Assembly: GCA_963169665.1 (NCBI GenBank)
Contig: CAUJET010000102.1
Location: 1 to 36,979, forward strand
Source: Actinomycetota bacterium
GTDB lineage: Bacteria; Actinomycetota; Acidimicrobiia; Acidimicrobiales; Ilumatobacteraceae
Reading direction: 5' to 3'
DNA length: 36,979 nucleotides
Each line of letters opens with the position of its first letter. The stretch's first letter is position 1. Positions 10,026 through 17,379 of this stretch are shown here, in pieces. The notes under the pieces are model-generated. The model had not been told where the DNA came from. It saw only the letters and a program-made list of their open reading frames with translations, and searched no databases. The position numbers and the translations under genes are program-made.

Positions 10026-10508
10026 GTGACCCCCGCCGTCGTCGAGCTGCAGCGCGCCGGAGCCGTGTTCACGGTGCACGAGTTCGTCCACGACCCCGCC
10101 GAACGCAGCTACGGCCTGGCCGCCGCCCGCGCGTTGGGCGTCGAGGCCGACCGGGTGTTCAAGACCCTGCTCGCCGACGTCACCGGCAGCGGTGGCGGCG
10201 TGACGCAGGTGGTCGGCGTCGTCCCCGTCACGGCCCAGCTGTCGATGAAGGAGATCGCCGCGGCCGTCGGTGCGAAGCGGGCCGAGATGTGCGCACCCGC
10301 AGCGGCGGAGCGGATCACCGGCTACGTCGTCGGTGGGATCAGCCCGTTCGGGCAGAAGAAGCGGTTGCGCACCGTGATCGACGAGACGTGCGAACTGTCC
10401 GACACCATCTTCGTGAGCGGCGGGCGGCGCGGCCTCGACCTCGAGCTCGCGCCGGCGACACTGCTCGAGGTGCTCGCCGCGACGGTCGCACCGATCGCCG
10501 TGTGGTGA
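10026..10508 (+). CDS. YbaK/EbsC-family aminoacyl-tRNA deacylase
   Basis: The 160-residue protein belongs to the YbaK/EbsC/ProX editing family, which hydrolyses mischarged Cys-tRNA(Pro) and related species in the cytoplasm. It has the family phrases RVFKTLL (the Lys is residue 46, the position of the essential Lys in YbaK as I recall), VPVTAQLSMKEIA and the near-invariant GGISPFGQKKRL. Length is normal for the family. The start is GTG at 10026, in line with a TACCAT box and with the first strand of the fold beginning just after. It is divergent from the oxidoreductase. A four-copy 16-bp tandem repeat begins at its stop codon. Confidence 0.9.
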   Translation: MTPAVVELQRAGAVFTVHEFVHDPAERSYGLAAARALGVEADRVFKTLLADVTGSGGGVTQVVGVVPVTAQLSMKEIAAAVGAKRAEMCAPAAAERITGYVVGGISPFGQKKRLRTVIDETCELSDTIFVSGGRRGLDLELAPATLLEVLAATVAPIAVW

Positions 10509-10565
10509 ACGCCCGTCGTGGTGAACGCCCGTCGTGGTGAACGCTCGTCGTGGTGATCGCCCGTC
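10502..10565. repeat. Tandem repeat, 16-bp unit, four copies starting at a stop codon
   Basis: The unit GTGGTGAACGCCCGTC occurs at 10502-10517 and 10518-10533, with one change at 10534-10549 and one at 10550-10565; a fifth, decayed unit follows to about 10581. The first unit contains the TGA of the YbaK-type gene, so each copy repeats that stop trinucleotide. It fills the gap between two convergent genes and is not self-complementary, so it is not an obvious terminator. Confidence 0.9.
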
Positions 10566-10582
10566 GGGGGATCGCTCGCTGG

Positions 10583-11335
10583 TCAGCGGAGTTCGTCGAA
10601 GTCGACGATCCGTTCGACGAATCGGTCGCGGTGGATGAGGTGCGGGTAGTGGCCCTGCTCGGGCCAGACCTCGACGGTGGCCGACGGCACCAGCTTGCGC
10701 AGCCAGTGTGTGTACTCCTCACCCGGGTCGATGCCGTGCAGCGACAGGTACGGCACGGTGATCGCGCCGGCGAGCGCGGCCACGGTCGCGTCGAGTTCCT
10801 CGGCCGTCGATTCGAAGACCGTCCCCCAGATGCCCAACACGACGGACTGGTCGGCCCGTCGCAGTGCTCCGACCCGCTCGACCTCGTCAGCGCCGAGTGG
10901 ACCCATCATCGACTGGAACACGAGATCGATCGCCGTCCGGAACGACTCGTCGTCGCCGCGCAGCATCGGCTCGAGCTGCTCGAGGCCGGCCTTGAAGTCG
11001 GCCAACCGCAGCGGTTGATCGACGTTGACGACCGCTCGCGGGCGGGCGACGGCCGCGTAGGCGCTCGCGACGATGCCTCCGAGGGAATGCCCCACCACCA
11101 ACGGCGCAATCATGCCCGCGGCGTCGACGGTCTCGGCGACGTCGGTCGCGAGCGAGATCGGGTCGTACGCGTCGCCGTGCGGTGACTCGCCGTGTCCGCG
11201 CAGGTCGACGAGCAGCACGTCGTAGTGCTCGGCGAGGGCCGGGACCAGCGGATCCCAGGTCCGACGTGACTCGGTGATGCCGTGGACGAGGACGAGCGGT
11301 CGTCCGCTTCCGGTGCGCTCGTGGGCGAGTTGCAT
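10583..11335 (-). CDS. Alpha/beta hydrolase
   Basis: The 250-residue product has the alpha/beta-hydrolase core: an oxyanion phrase LVLVHGITESRRTW (about 14-27), VDLRGHGES, the nucleophile elbow VGHSLGG (Ser84), a later Asp in HGIDPGEE and a terminal His in EQGHYPH. It probably cleaves a small ester or similar bond in the cytoplasm, but the substrate is not predictable. I chose the ATG at 11335, preceded by GGTGA at short spacing. An in-frame GTG at 11362 would add nine residues, but its AGGAAG sequence abuts the codon with no spacing. An M48 protease gene lies upstream on the same strand after a 97-base gap. Confidence 0.85.
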   Translation of the reverse strand: MQLAHERTGSGRPLVLVHGITESRRTWDPLVPALAEHYDVLLVDLRGHGESPHGDAYDPISLATDVAETVDAAGMIAPLVVGHSLGGIVASAYAAVARPRAVVNVDQPLRLADFKAGLEQLEPMLRGDDESFRTAIDLVFQSMMGPLGADEVERVGALRRADQSVVLGIWGTVFESTAEELDATVAALAGAITVPYLSLHGIDPGEEYTHWLRKLVPSATVEVWPEQGHYPHLIHRDRFVERIVDFDELR

Positions 11336-11373
11336 GGCGTCACCGTAGGCGATGCCGCTCACCTTCCTGGCCG

Positions 11374-11400
11374 TCGACCGGCTCTCGACCGGCTCTCGAC
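11374..11400. repeat. Tandem repeat, 11-bp unit, about 2.5 copies
   Basis: TCGACCGGCTC occurs at 11374-11384 and 11385-11395, with a partial third copy (TCGAC) after it. It lies in the spacer between the M48 protease stop and the hydrolase start. Confidence 0.75.
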
Positions 11401-11432
11401 CATCGGCCCGTCGACGCCGCGGCTCGACCCCG

Positions 11433-12362
11433 TCAGGACCGCGCGCCGCGTCCGTCGACCTGCCCGCCGAACGGTCGGCCGGTCTGGACGTGGCGCAGCG
11501 CCTCGATCTTCGCGACCCGCGTCAGGGCCGGTGGATGTGTGGCGGCGAGGTGCTCGCGCAGGCCCCGGGGCCGTTCGCCGCCGCCCATGGCCACGACGCG
11601 GCGGAGGGCGTTGGAGAGCTGGGGGCCGAAGCCGAGCAGGACTGCGCGCTGATCGGCCTGGAACTCGGCGCCGCGTCCGGCGACGTTGCCGACGGCGTTG
11701 GCCACCAGCAGCCCGCTGAGGAACAGCCAGGAGATCGTGGTGAGCACGGCGCTCACCAGACGGCCGATCGCCGTGAGCGACGCGGAGTGGCTCGCGTAGC
11801 TGTGCGTCGCCGCGGCTGCGACGTTCTGGAGGAAGAACCCGATACGGGCGAGCAGCAGCACCGGCACGCTCAGCCATTGCGCCACGGTCAGGGCCACCGT
11901 GTGGAAGCCGAGGTGGTGGCTGAGCTCGTGGGCCAGTACCCCGGCGAGCTCGTCGCGGGGCAGTGTCTCGACCGCGAGCGACGTGACGATCACGAGGTGG
12001 CCGCCGCACGCGAACGCGTTCAGTTCGTCGGCCGGCAGCACGGCCAGCACGTAGCGGTGGCGCGGCAGCCGGGCCGCCTGCAGCACCGAACGCCAGGCCG
12101 TGTCGAGGCGCACCCGCTCCTCCCGGCTCGGCGGCCGGGCCCCGAGCAGCCGGGTGAGCAGCACGGTCTGGATCGGGCGCACGAACAGCAGCACGGCCCC
12201 GGCGAGGTAGCCGACTGCGAACCAGGTGAACGACACGTGCCAGGCGAGCCGGATCACGAACCAGAACACCGCGAGCGCCACGAGCGACACCGGCAGCACG
12301 ATCAGGACGGGCACGAGCGCGGCAACCGCCGAACTCTCGACGCGCCGCCCACCGACATGCAT
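11433..12362 (-). CDS. M48-family membrane zinc metalloprotease
   Basis: The 309-residue integral membrane protease has two N-terminal membrane segments (about 15-38 and 45-70), a soluble part with ADELNAFACGG, the zinc motif HELSH (145-149) with the third ligand Glu in AEFQAD (E233), and further hydrophobic segments at about 156-178 and 200-226. This is the HtpX/M48B layout with the active site on the cytoplasmic face, a role in membrane protein quality control. I chose the ATG at 12362: the frame stays open upstream for 73 codons, but these are Arg/Pro-rich and unlike the family. A TATCGT box six bases before the ATG suggests a leaderless transcript. Confidence 0.88.
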   Translation of the reverse strand: MHVGGRRVESSAVAALVPVLIVLPVSLVALAVFWFVIRLAWHVSFTWFAVGYLAGAVLLFVRPIQTVLLTRLLGARPPSREERVRLDTAWRSVLQAARLPRHRYVLAVLPADELNAFACGGHLVIVTSLAVETLPRDELAGVLAHELSHHLGFHTVALTVAQWLSVPVLLLARIGFFLQNVAAAATHSYASHSASLTAIGRLVSAVLTTISWLFLSGLLVANAVGNVAGRGAEFQADQRAVLLGFGPQLSNALRRVVAMGGGERPRGLREHLAATHPPALTRVAKIEALRHVQTGRPFGGQVDGRGARS

Positions 12363-12368
12363 CTGTAC

Positions 12369-12374
12369 ACGATA
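12369..12374 (-). promoter_or_regulatory. Candidate -10 box (TATCGT) for the M48 protease gene
   Basis: On the minus strand TATCGT lies six bases before the ATG at 12362, and no ribosome site is visible, which fits a leaderless start. It also supports the short form of the protease. The rest of the divergent spacer (12375-12657) contains no recognisable gene; a TAGCCT at 12599-12604 is a possible -10 box for the HD-GYP gene. Confidence 0.45.
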
Positions 12375-12657
12375 GGGGGCGATCCCGGGGACGGTTCCCG
12401 CGCGACGACGTCGCCGCCCGGTCGGGACGGCCGACCACTCGACGCACGACCGTCGCCCTGGGTGACGCCCCGCCACCCTGGGTGCGATTCGGGGGTGGTG
12501 AACCGTCAACGTCTCGTCAAGGTCGACACCCCGCGTCGGCAGGCTCAAGCTTCGTCCAAGAGCGGCGGGTGATCCGTGCATCGGCTCGCCCGCTTCATTA
12601 GCCTTTGGCCACGGGCCGCGCGCGTCGCGCTGTGCTGCGTCGCGAAAGGGACACGAG

Positions 12658-14412
12658 TTGGCGATTCGGGTGATGCAGGTGGTCGAGAACTCGGGGGTGA
12701 CGAGGACGATCCGCGATCTGCTCGACGACGCGCGCGCCTGTCAGGTGACCGACGAGGCCGCCGCCCGCTCGATGGCCCAGCAGGCCCGCGTGCTGGCCCG
12801 CTCGCTCAACGACGAGGCCGGCGAGGCCGAGGCGCTGTTCCGCCTGGCATCGATCGCATACACCGGCGGCCAGCCCGGCGACGCCTTCGCGCTCGCGCTC
12901 GACGCCCGTGACCTGGCCCGCCAGGCCGGGGTCACCGTCATCGAAGCGTTCGCCCTCAACGTCATCGGCCTCGTGCACCAGTCGGCCGGCAACTTCACCG
13001 AGGCCCTCGAGTACGGCCTGAAGGCGCTCGAGGTGTATCGCACGTCGAAGGACCGGGCCGCCGAGGGTGCGCTCCTCAACGCGATTGCGATCGTCCACCA
13101 TGCGCTCGGCGACACCGATCGGGCGCTGGTCACCTACGAAGCGGCACTCACGGTCAGCCGCAATGCCGACCACGACGATGCGAACTGGTACGTCAACCAC
13201 GTGTACATCCTCGGCAACATCGCCGAGGTCCGGTCCGAGCGCAACGAGCACCTGCTGGCGCTCAGCCTCGCCGGCGAGGCGCTCGAGATCAGCCGCGACC
13301 ACGTCCCCGAGTACGTCCCGCAGCTCCTGACGTTGTTGGCATCGTCGTACTGCGAGCTGCGCATGATCGAGCAGGCCGAGGAGTACATCGACGAGGCCGC
13401 CGCACTGCTCGACGACACCAGCGCGGAGATCGAGCGCACCGCGCTGTTCGGTCTCTCGATGGTCCGCGGCAAGGTCGCCCTGGCTCGCGACGACATCCGT
13501 GCCGCTGCCGACCACTACCGGCACGCGCTCGCGACGGCCGAGGCCGGCGGCGACATCGTGAGCAAGCTGAACGCGCTCACACAGCTCGCCGCCACGTGTA
13601 AGCGCCTCGGCGAGTTCGAGGCCGCCCTCGCCTATCAGGAGGAGCGGTTCCGGGTCCACGAGATGATGTTCAGCGAGGGTGCCGACCTGCGCATCAAGAC
13701 GCTGCAGGTGGCCCACGACACCGAGGCCGCCCGCCAGCAGGCCGAGATCCTCCGGTTGCGCACCGGCGAGCTCGAAGCCCTCGTCCGCGGCCGCACCTAC
13801 GACCTCGAGGAGTACCAGCTCGAGGCGTTCCAGCGCCTGGCGGTGCTGGCCGAGTTCCGCGACACCGACACGGGCGAGCACACCATCCGCGTCGGCGACC
13901 TGTCGGCCTCGATCGCGACCGAGCTCGGCTCCGATCGCGAGTGGGTGTCGCAGCTGCGCCTCGCTGGTCGGCTCCACGACATCGGCAAGGTCGCGGTGCC
14001 CGACTCGATCCTGATGAAGCCGGGTCCGCTCACGCCGGCGGAGTTCGACGTGATGAAGACCCACACGACGATCGGCGCCGAGATCCTCGCGGGCAGCTCG
14101 TCCCCGCTCATCCAGCTCGCGGCAGAGGTGGCGTTGAACCACCACGAGCGATGGGACGGCACCGGGTACCCGAACGGCCTCGCCGCCGAGGACATCCCGC
14201 TGAGCGGCCGCATCGTCACGGTGGCCGACGTCTACGACGCGCTGACGAGCCATCGCACCTACAAGCACGCGTGGACACCCCTCGAGGCGATCACCTACAT
14301 CGTCGGCGCCCGCGGTGCCCAGTTCGAACCGCAGATCGTCGACGCCTTCGTGCGGGTGATGCGGGTCGATCATCCCGAGCTCAGCGCCGAGCTCGACGTC
14401 CTCGTCGGCTGA
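12658..14412 (+). CDS. TPR-repeat protein with C-terminal HD-GYP cyclic-di-GMP phosphodiesterase domain
   Basis: The 584-residue soluble protein has an N-terminal helical solenoid of TPR-like repeats (about 25-335; for example AGNFTEALEYGLKALEVY), a coiled-coil linker (about 345-390) and a C-terminal HD-GYP domain (about 390-580). The catalytic HD is at 440-441 in LHDIGKVAVPDSIL, the HHERWDGTGYP motif at 495-505, and the later Asp pair in VADVYDALT. All metal and GYP residues look intact, so it should hydrolyse cyclic-di-GMP. No receiver, GAF or membrane domain is present, so the TPR part is likely the input or docking domain. The TTG start at 12658 is favoured by an AAAGGGA site six bases upstream; an ATG at 12673 is the alternative. 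Confidence 0.92.
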   Translation: MAIRVMQVVENSGVTRTIRDLLDDARACQVTDEAAARSMAQQARVLARSLNDEAGEAEALFRLASIAYTGGQPGDAFALALDARDLARQAGVTVIEAFALNVIGLVHQSAGNFTEALEYGLKALEVYRTSKDRAAEGALLNAIAIVHHALGDTDRALVTYEAALTVSRNADHDDANWYVNHVYILGNIAEVRSERNEHLLALSLAGEALEISRDHVPEYVPQLLTLLASSYCELRMIEQAEEYIDEAAALLDDTSAEIERTALFGLSMVRGKVALARDDIRAAADHYRHALATAEAGGDIVSKLNALTQLAATCKRLGEFEAALAYQEERFRVHEMMFSEGADLRIKTLQVAHDTEAARQQAEILRLRTGELEALVRGRTYDLEEYQLEAFQRLAVLAEFRDTDTGEHTIRVGDLSASIATELGSDREWVSQLRLAGRLHDIGKVAVPDSILMKPGPLTPAEFDVMKTHTTIGAEILAGSSSPLIQLAAEVALNHHERWDGTGYPNGLAAEDIPLSGRIVTVADVYDALTSHRTYKHAWTPLEAITYIVGARGAQFEPQIVDAFVRVMRVDHPELSAELDVLVG

Positions 14413-14430
14413 GGTCCCGGTCGGGCCCGC

Positions 14431-14460
14431 TCGGATCAGCTCGGATCAGCTCGGGTCAGC
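14431..14460. repeat. Tandem repeat, 10-bp unit, three copies over a stop codon
   Basis: TCGGATCAGC at 14431-14440 and 14441-14450 is followed by TCGGGTCAGC at 14451-14460. The last copy contains the stop codon of the TetR gene on the minus strand. The repeat fills the gap between the convergent HD-GYP and TetR genes. Confidence 0.85.
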
Positions 14461-15103
14461 GGGCGACGGTCTCGCCGGCCAGCGCCCGCATCACCCAGCC
14501 GCCCACGAACGCGGCGAGTTCGTCGACGTCGACGTCGAGCGAGCCGTTGCGCAGCGCGTGGCTGAACGACGACACCACCCCGAGCACACCCACCGCGTAC
14601 AGCTGAGGATCGCCGTCGGGCACCAGCCCCTGCCGTTGGGCGTCGCGGACGAGGCGCACGACGTCGGTCGCGTACACGTCGCTGCCCTCGCGCAGCACGT
14701 CGGCGACATCCGAACCCCGGCCGCTGAGCTCGTCCTGCGACCGTTCCACGTCGAGCAGGGCGAAGTACGCGCGGTGCTCGGCCATGAACACCACCGAGGC
14801 TTCGGTGCCCTGACGGATGCGCGTCAGCGGATCGGCCTCGGGGTCCATCGCGGCCGCCTGGGCCCGGCGGAGCTGCAGGCGCATGGATCGGACCAGCTCG
14901 GCGAACAGCTCCTCCTTGGTCGGGAAGTACCAGTAGACGAGTCCCTTGGCGACGCCCGCCGCGGCGCAGATGTCGGCGATGCGGGTGTTGGCGTACCCCT
15001 TCGACGAGAACAGCACGGCCGCGGCGTCGAGCAGCTGCTGCTTGCGTTCGATGCCCTGCTCGGTGTGCGTGCGGCGCTCCGCTGGCCCCGTCGACGTGTT
15101 CAC
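14456..15103 (-). CDS. TetR-family transcriptional regulator
   Basis: The 215-residue protein has a TetR helix-turn-helix domain (about 20-65): QQLLDAAAVLFSSKGYANT, RIADICAAAGVAKGLVYWYF and PTKEELF. A divergent all-helical ligand domain follows. The start is the GTG at 15103. It is divergent from a ferredoxin gene, and the 68-base spacer holds a 16-bp palindrome (15125-15140) that is a good operator candidate, so it probably controls itself and the ferredoxin gene, and perhaps the esterase further on. The ligand is unknown; fatty-acyl or aromatic compounds would fit the neighbours but are only a guess. Confidence 0.9.
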   Translation of the reverse strand: MNTSTGPAERRTHTEQGIERKQQLLDAAAVLFSSKGYANTRIADICAAAGVAKGLVYWYFPTKEELFAELVRSMRLQLRRAQAAAMDPEADPLTRIRQGTEASVVFMAEHRAYFALLDVERSQDELSGRGSDVADVLREGSDVYATDVVRLVRDAQRQGLVPDGDPQLYAVGVLGVVSSFSHALRNGSLDVDVDELAAFVGGWVMRALAGETVAR

Positions 15104-15124
15104 GGCGACTAGTGGATCACCCGC

Positions 15125-15140
15125 TTGACCGTCGGGTCAA
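15125..15140. promoter_or_regulatory. Candidate TetR operator, inverted repeat TTGACC-N4-GGTCAA
   Basis: Perfect 6-bp arms TTGACC (15125-15130) and GGTCAA (15135-15140) lie between the divergent TetR and ferredoxin genes. On either strand the TTGACC arm also resembles a -35 box, so binding here could block transcription. Its distance to the TACACT box (29 bases) is too long for a normal sigma-70 spacer in the plus direction. Confidence 0.6.
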
Positions 15141-15159
15141 GGCGACGAGGGTCGCTGCC

Positions 15160-15165
15160 TACACT
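15160..15165 (+). promoter_or_regulatory. Candidate -10 box (TACACT) for the ferredoxin gene
   Basis: TACACT lies six bases before the ATG at 15172, with no ribosome-binding sequence in between. This is the spacing expected of a leaderless actinobacterial transcript, and it supports this ATG over the GTG at 15112. Confidence 0.5.
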
Positions 15166-15171
15166 GGCGCC

Positions 15172-15483
15172 ATGGGGGCCACACGCGCCGAGCGCATCGA
15201 GACGCGCACACGCAATCCGAAGTGGAAGAACCTGCCGGTCAGGATCGAGATGCTCGAGTGCATCAACTGCGATGCGTGCCTGCGCCACTGCCCACCCCAC
15301 TTCGGCGCGATCTTCAACCACGGCCCTGATGTGGTGATCATCCCGGAGCTGTGCAGCGGGTGCGACAAGTGCCTCCCGGCGTGCCCGGTCAACTGCATCT
15401 ATCCGTTCCCCGACTGGGAGACCGCCGGCGTCCCCGGCGAGTGGTGGGACGAGCCGCTCGGTCCCGACGACCCGTACCGCTGA
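15172..15483 (+). CDS. Ferredoxin-like protein with two [4Fe-4S] clusters
   Basis: The 103-residue protein carries two classical cluster motifs: Cys30, 33, 36 and 40 in CINCDACLRHCP, and Cys61, 64, 67 and 71 in CSGCDKCLPACP. It has a basic N-terminal tail and an acidic, tryptophan-containing C-terminal tail (about 78-103). It should transfer electrons at low potential in the cytoplasm. The divergent TetR gene and the palindrome between them suggest regulated expression. A link with the 2-oxoacid:ferredoxin oxidoreductase elsewhere in the window is possible, but nothing in the sequence shows it. The 112 bases after the stop hold a run of CGCCCCC repeats and no gene. Confidence 0.88.
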   Translation: MGATRAERIETRTRNPKWKNLPVRIEMLECINCDACLRHCPPHFGAIFNHGPDVVIIPELCSGCDKCLPACPVNCIYPFPDWETAGVPGEWWDEPLGPDDPYR

Positions 15484-15583
15484 CCGGTCGCCGCCCCCCG
15501 CCGCCCCCCGCCGCGGCGCGCCATCGACCTGAGCCGTGTGACCAGGGGCCGAGGGCGAGGTTCGCAGGCACCGCCGTCGCGGC

Positions 15584-15589
15584 CATACT
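15584..15589 (+). promoter_or_regulatory. Candidate -10 box (CATACT) for the esterase gene
   Basis: CATACT lies six bases before the ATG at 15596, with only CCTCC-type pyrimidines in between and no ribosome site. A leaderless start would fit. It matches the consensus less well than the other boxes. Confidence 0.3.
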
Positions 15590-15595
15590 TCCTCC

Positions 15596-16387
15596 ATGAG
15601 CGATTCCCCGTCCGCCACGTCGGCGTCGTCCGCGCCCGTCCTGCCCGGCTGCGAGCCCTGGTCCCACACGGCGACCGCCCCCGGCTCGCCCGGCGCCCTC
15701 GTCGTCCACGGCTTCACCGGCGCGCCGTCGTCGATGCGCGGCCTCGCCGAGGCGTTCGCCGCCGCCGGGTTCCACGTCGAGTTGCCCCGCCTCCCCGGCC
15801 ACGGCACCACCGTCGCCGAGATGAAGACCACGTCGTGGGCCGACTGGGCGGCTGAGGCCGAGGCCGCCTACCAGCGTGTCGCCGCTCGGTCCACGAAGGT
15901 CGTCGTTGCCGGCCTGAGCATGGGCGGCGCGCTCACCCTGCGCCTCGGTGCCGACCACCCCGAGATCGCCGGCCTCGTCTGCGTGAACCCCGCCACCCAG
16001 CCATCGCCGGACATGGTCGCCGCGGTCAGCGCGACCATCGAGTCGGGCACCGATGAGTTCCCGGCGATCGGCAGCGACATCGCCGACCCCGACCAGACCG
16101 AGATCGCGTACTCGGCCACACCGCTGCGGCCGCTGCTGTCGCTGATGGTGGACGGGCTGACGCCCCTCGTCGACACCTATCCCACGTCCCGGCCGCCTCT
16201 GCTGCTCATGAACTCTCCGCAGGACCATGTCGTCGATCCGGCGCAGGCCGAGTTCCTCGCCACCACCTACGGTGGCCCCGTCGAGCGGGTCACGCTCGAG
16301 CGCAGCTACCACGTGGCGACCCAGGACTACGACCGTGCGCTCATCGAGGAGCGCGCGGTGGCGTTCGCCCGCCGCGTGACCTCGTGA
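15596..16387 (+). CDS. Alpha/beta hydrolase, carboxylesterase / monoacylglycerol lipase type
   Basis: The 263-residue product resembles Est30-type carboxylesterases: oxyanion region ALVVHGFTGAPSSMRGLAE (from about residue 34), the PRLPGHG phrase, the nucleophile GLSMGG (Ser108), an Asp in SPQDHVVDP and a terminal His in SYHVATQDYD. It probably hydrolyses short- or medium-chain acyl esters in the cytoplasm. The start at the ATG 15596 gives a normal N-terminus and is supported by a nearby -10-like box. Its TGA overlaps the lgt GTG (GTGA), so it is translationally coupled to lgt, an odd partner for an esterase. Confidence 0.87.
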   Translation: MSDSPSATSASSAPVLPGCEPWSHTATAPGSPGALVVHGFTGAPSSMRGLAEAFAAAGFHVELPRLPGHGTTVAEMKTTSWADWAAEAEAAYQRVAARSTKVVVAGLSMGGALTLRLGADHPEIAGLVCVNPATQPSPDMVAAVSATIESGTDEFPAIGSDIADPDQTEIAYSATPLRPLLSLMVDGLTPLVDTYPTSRPPLLLMNSPQDHVVDPAQAEFLATTYGGPVERVTLERSYHVATQDYDRALIEERAVAFARRVTS

Positions 16388-17379
16388 CCGGCGTGACGCT
16401 CGCGTCGGCGCGGCCGGCCAGCATCCCGAGCCCGTCGAACGGCGTGCTCGAGATCGGCCCGCTGTCCATCCACGCGTACGGCCTGATGATCGCCCTCGGT
16501 GTCGTCGCCGCCGTCTGGCTCACCGGTCGCCGCCTCGAGGCTCGCGGTTCGGGCTCGCGCGACGACGCGAGCGGCATGGCGGTGTGGGCCGTCGTCGCCG
16601 GCATCGTCGGCGCCCGGCTCTACCACGTGATGACCGACTGGAGTTCGTTCGAGGACGACCCGCTGCGCATCTTCCAGATCTGGAAAGGCGGCCTCGGCAT
16701 CCCCGGCGGGCTGCTCGCCGGCATCGCCGTGGGTTGGTGGGTCACCCGCCGGCGCGGCGTCGATCCGCGGGAGATGGCCGCGGCGGCCGCGCCGGCGATC
16801 CCGCTCGCGCAGTCGATCGGCCGATGGGGCAACTGGTTCAACCAGGAGCTGTTCGGGCGGGCGACCGATCTGCCCTGGGGTCTCGAGATCAGCGCCGACA
16901 AGATGCCCGCCGGATACGCATCGGGCACGCTGTTCCACCCCACGTTCCTCTACGAGTCGCTGTGGAACCTCGCGCTCTGCGGCGTGTTGATCCTGATCGA
17001 CCGCCGGTTCCGGCCCAGCGGCTCGCGTCTGATGGCGATGTACCTCGTGGGCTATGGCGTCGGACGGTTCTGGGTGGAGGGACTGCGCATCGACGATGCC
17101 GACGAGTTCGGTCCGTTCCGCTTCAACCAGTGGGTGGCGCTCGTCGTCGCTGTGCTGGCCCTCGTGTACCTGCTGGTGTCCGCTCGTCGCCGGCCGCACG
17201 AGGTCTCGTCCCTCGTCGGCGGTCCAGGCCGATCGGACGAGCTCGATGGTGACCTCGACGACGAACTGCTCGACGGCGACGATGTCGACGGCACCGTGCC
17301 ACGTCGCCCCGCGTCCGTCTCGGAGCGTGGCGACGAGCACGGCTACGTTGCCGCGGATGAGCGACTCGACGAATCCTGA
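16384..17379 (+). CDS. lgt: Prolipoprotein diacylglyceryl transferase
   Basis: Lgt transfers diacylglycerol from phosphatidylglycerol to the lipobox Cys of prolipoproteins, the first step of lipoprotein maturation at the cytoplasmic membrane. The 331-residue protein has about seven membrane segments and the family signature GRWGNWFNQELFG (146-158), together with LFHPTFLYES and RFWVEGLR. The region that reads SFHGG in proteobacterial enzymes is GLGIPGG here; from memory, loss of that His is usual in actinobacteria. A charged tail of about 65 residues, rich in Asp and Glu, extends past the last membrane segment. The sugar-binding lipoprotein in this window would be one of its substrates. The downstream gene overlaps its 3' end by 23 bases. 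Confidence 0.95.
   Translation: MTGVTLASARPASIPSPSNGVLEIGPLSIHAYGLMIALGVVAAVWLTGRRLEARGSGSRDDASGMAVWAVVAGIVGARLYHVMTDWSSFEDDPLRIFQIWKGGLGIPGGLLAGIAVGWWVTRRRGVDPREMAAAAAPAIPLAQSIGRWGNWFNQELFGRATDLPWGLEISADKMPAGYASGTLFHPTFLYESLWNLALCGVLILIDRRFRPSGSRLMAMYLVGYGVGRFWVEGLRIDDADEFGPFRFNQWVALVVAVLALVYLLVSARRRPHEVSSLVGGPGRSDELDGDLDDELLDGDDVDGTVPRRPASVSERGDEHGYVAADERLDES

Noticed and set aside
6883..10029. Plus-strand open frame of about 1048 codons opposite the indolepyruvate oxidoreductase
   Set aside because: It is antisense to a gene with clear motifs. Its product is dominated by Arg, His, Asp and Val in the pattern expected from GC-rich antisense frames, and it has no recognisable domain.
10502..10581. 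CRISPR-like array
   Set aside because: The repeats are contiguous with no spacers and only four copies, and no cas gene is present, so this is a simple tandem repeat.
12363..12581. N-terminal extension of the M48 protease to 12581
   Set aside because: The added 73 residues are Arg/Pro-rich, unlike the family, and a -10 box lies immediately before the ATG at 12362.
15125..15165. TTGACC and TACACT as a sigma-70 promoter pair for the ferredoxin gene
   Set aside because: The spacer is 29 bases, too long; the TTGACC arm is better explained as half of the palindrome.
15484..15595. CGCCCCC-rich spacer as an RNA gene or structured element
   Set aside because: It is a homopolymer-like GC run without a convincing stem or conserved RNA motif.
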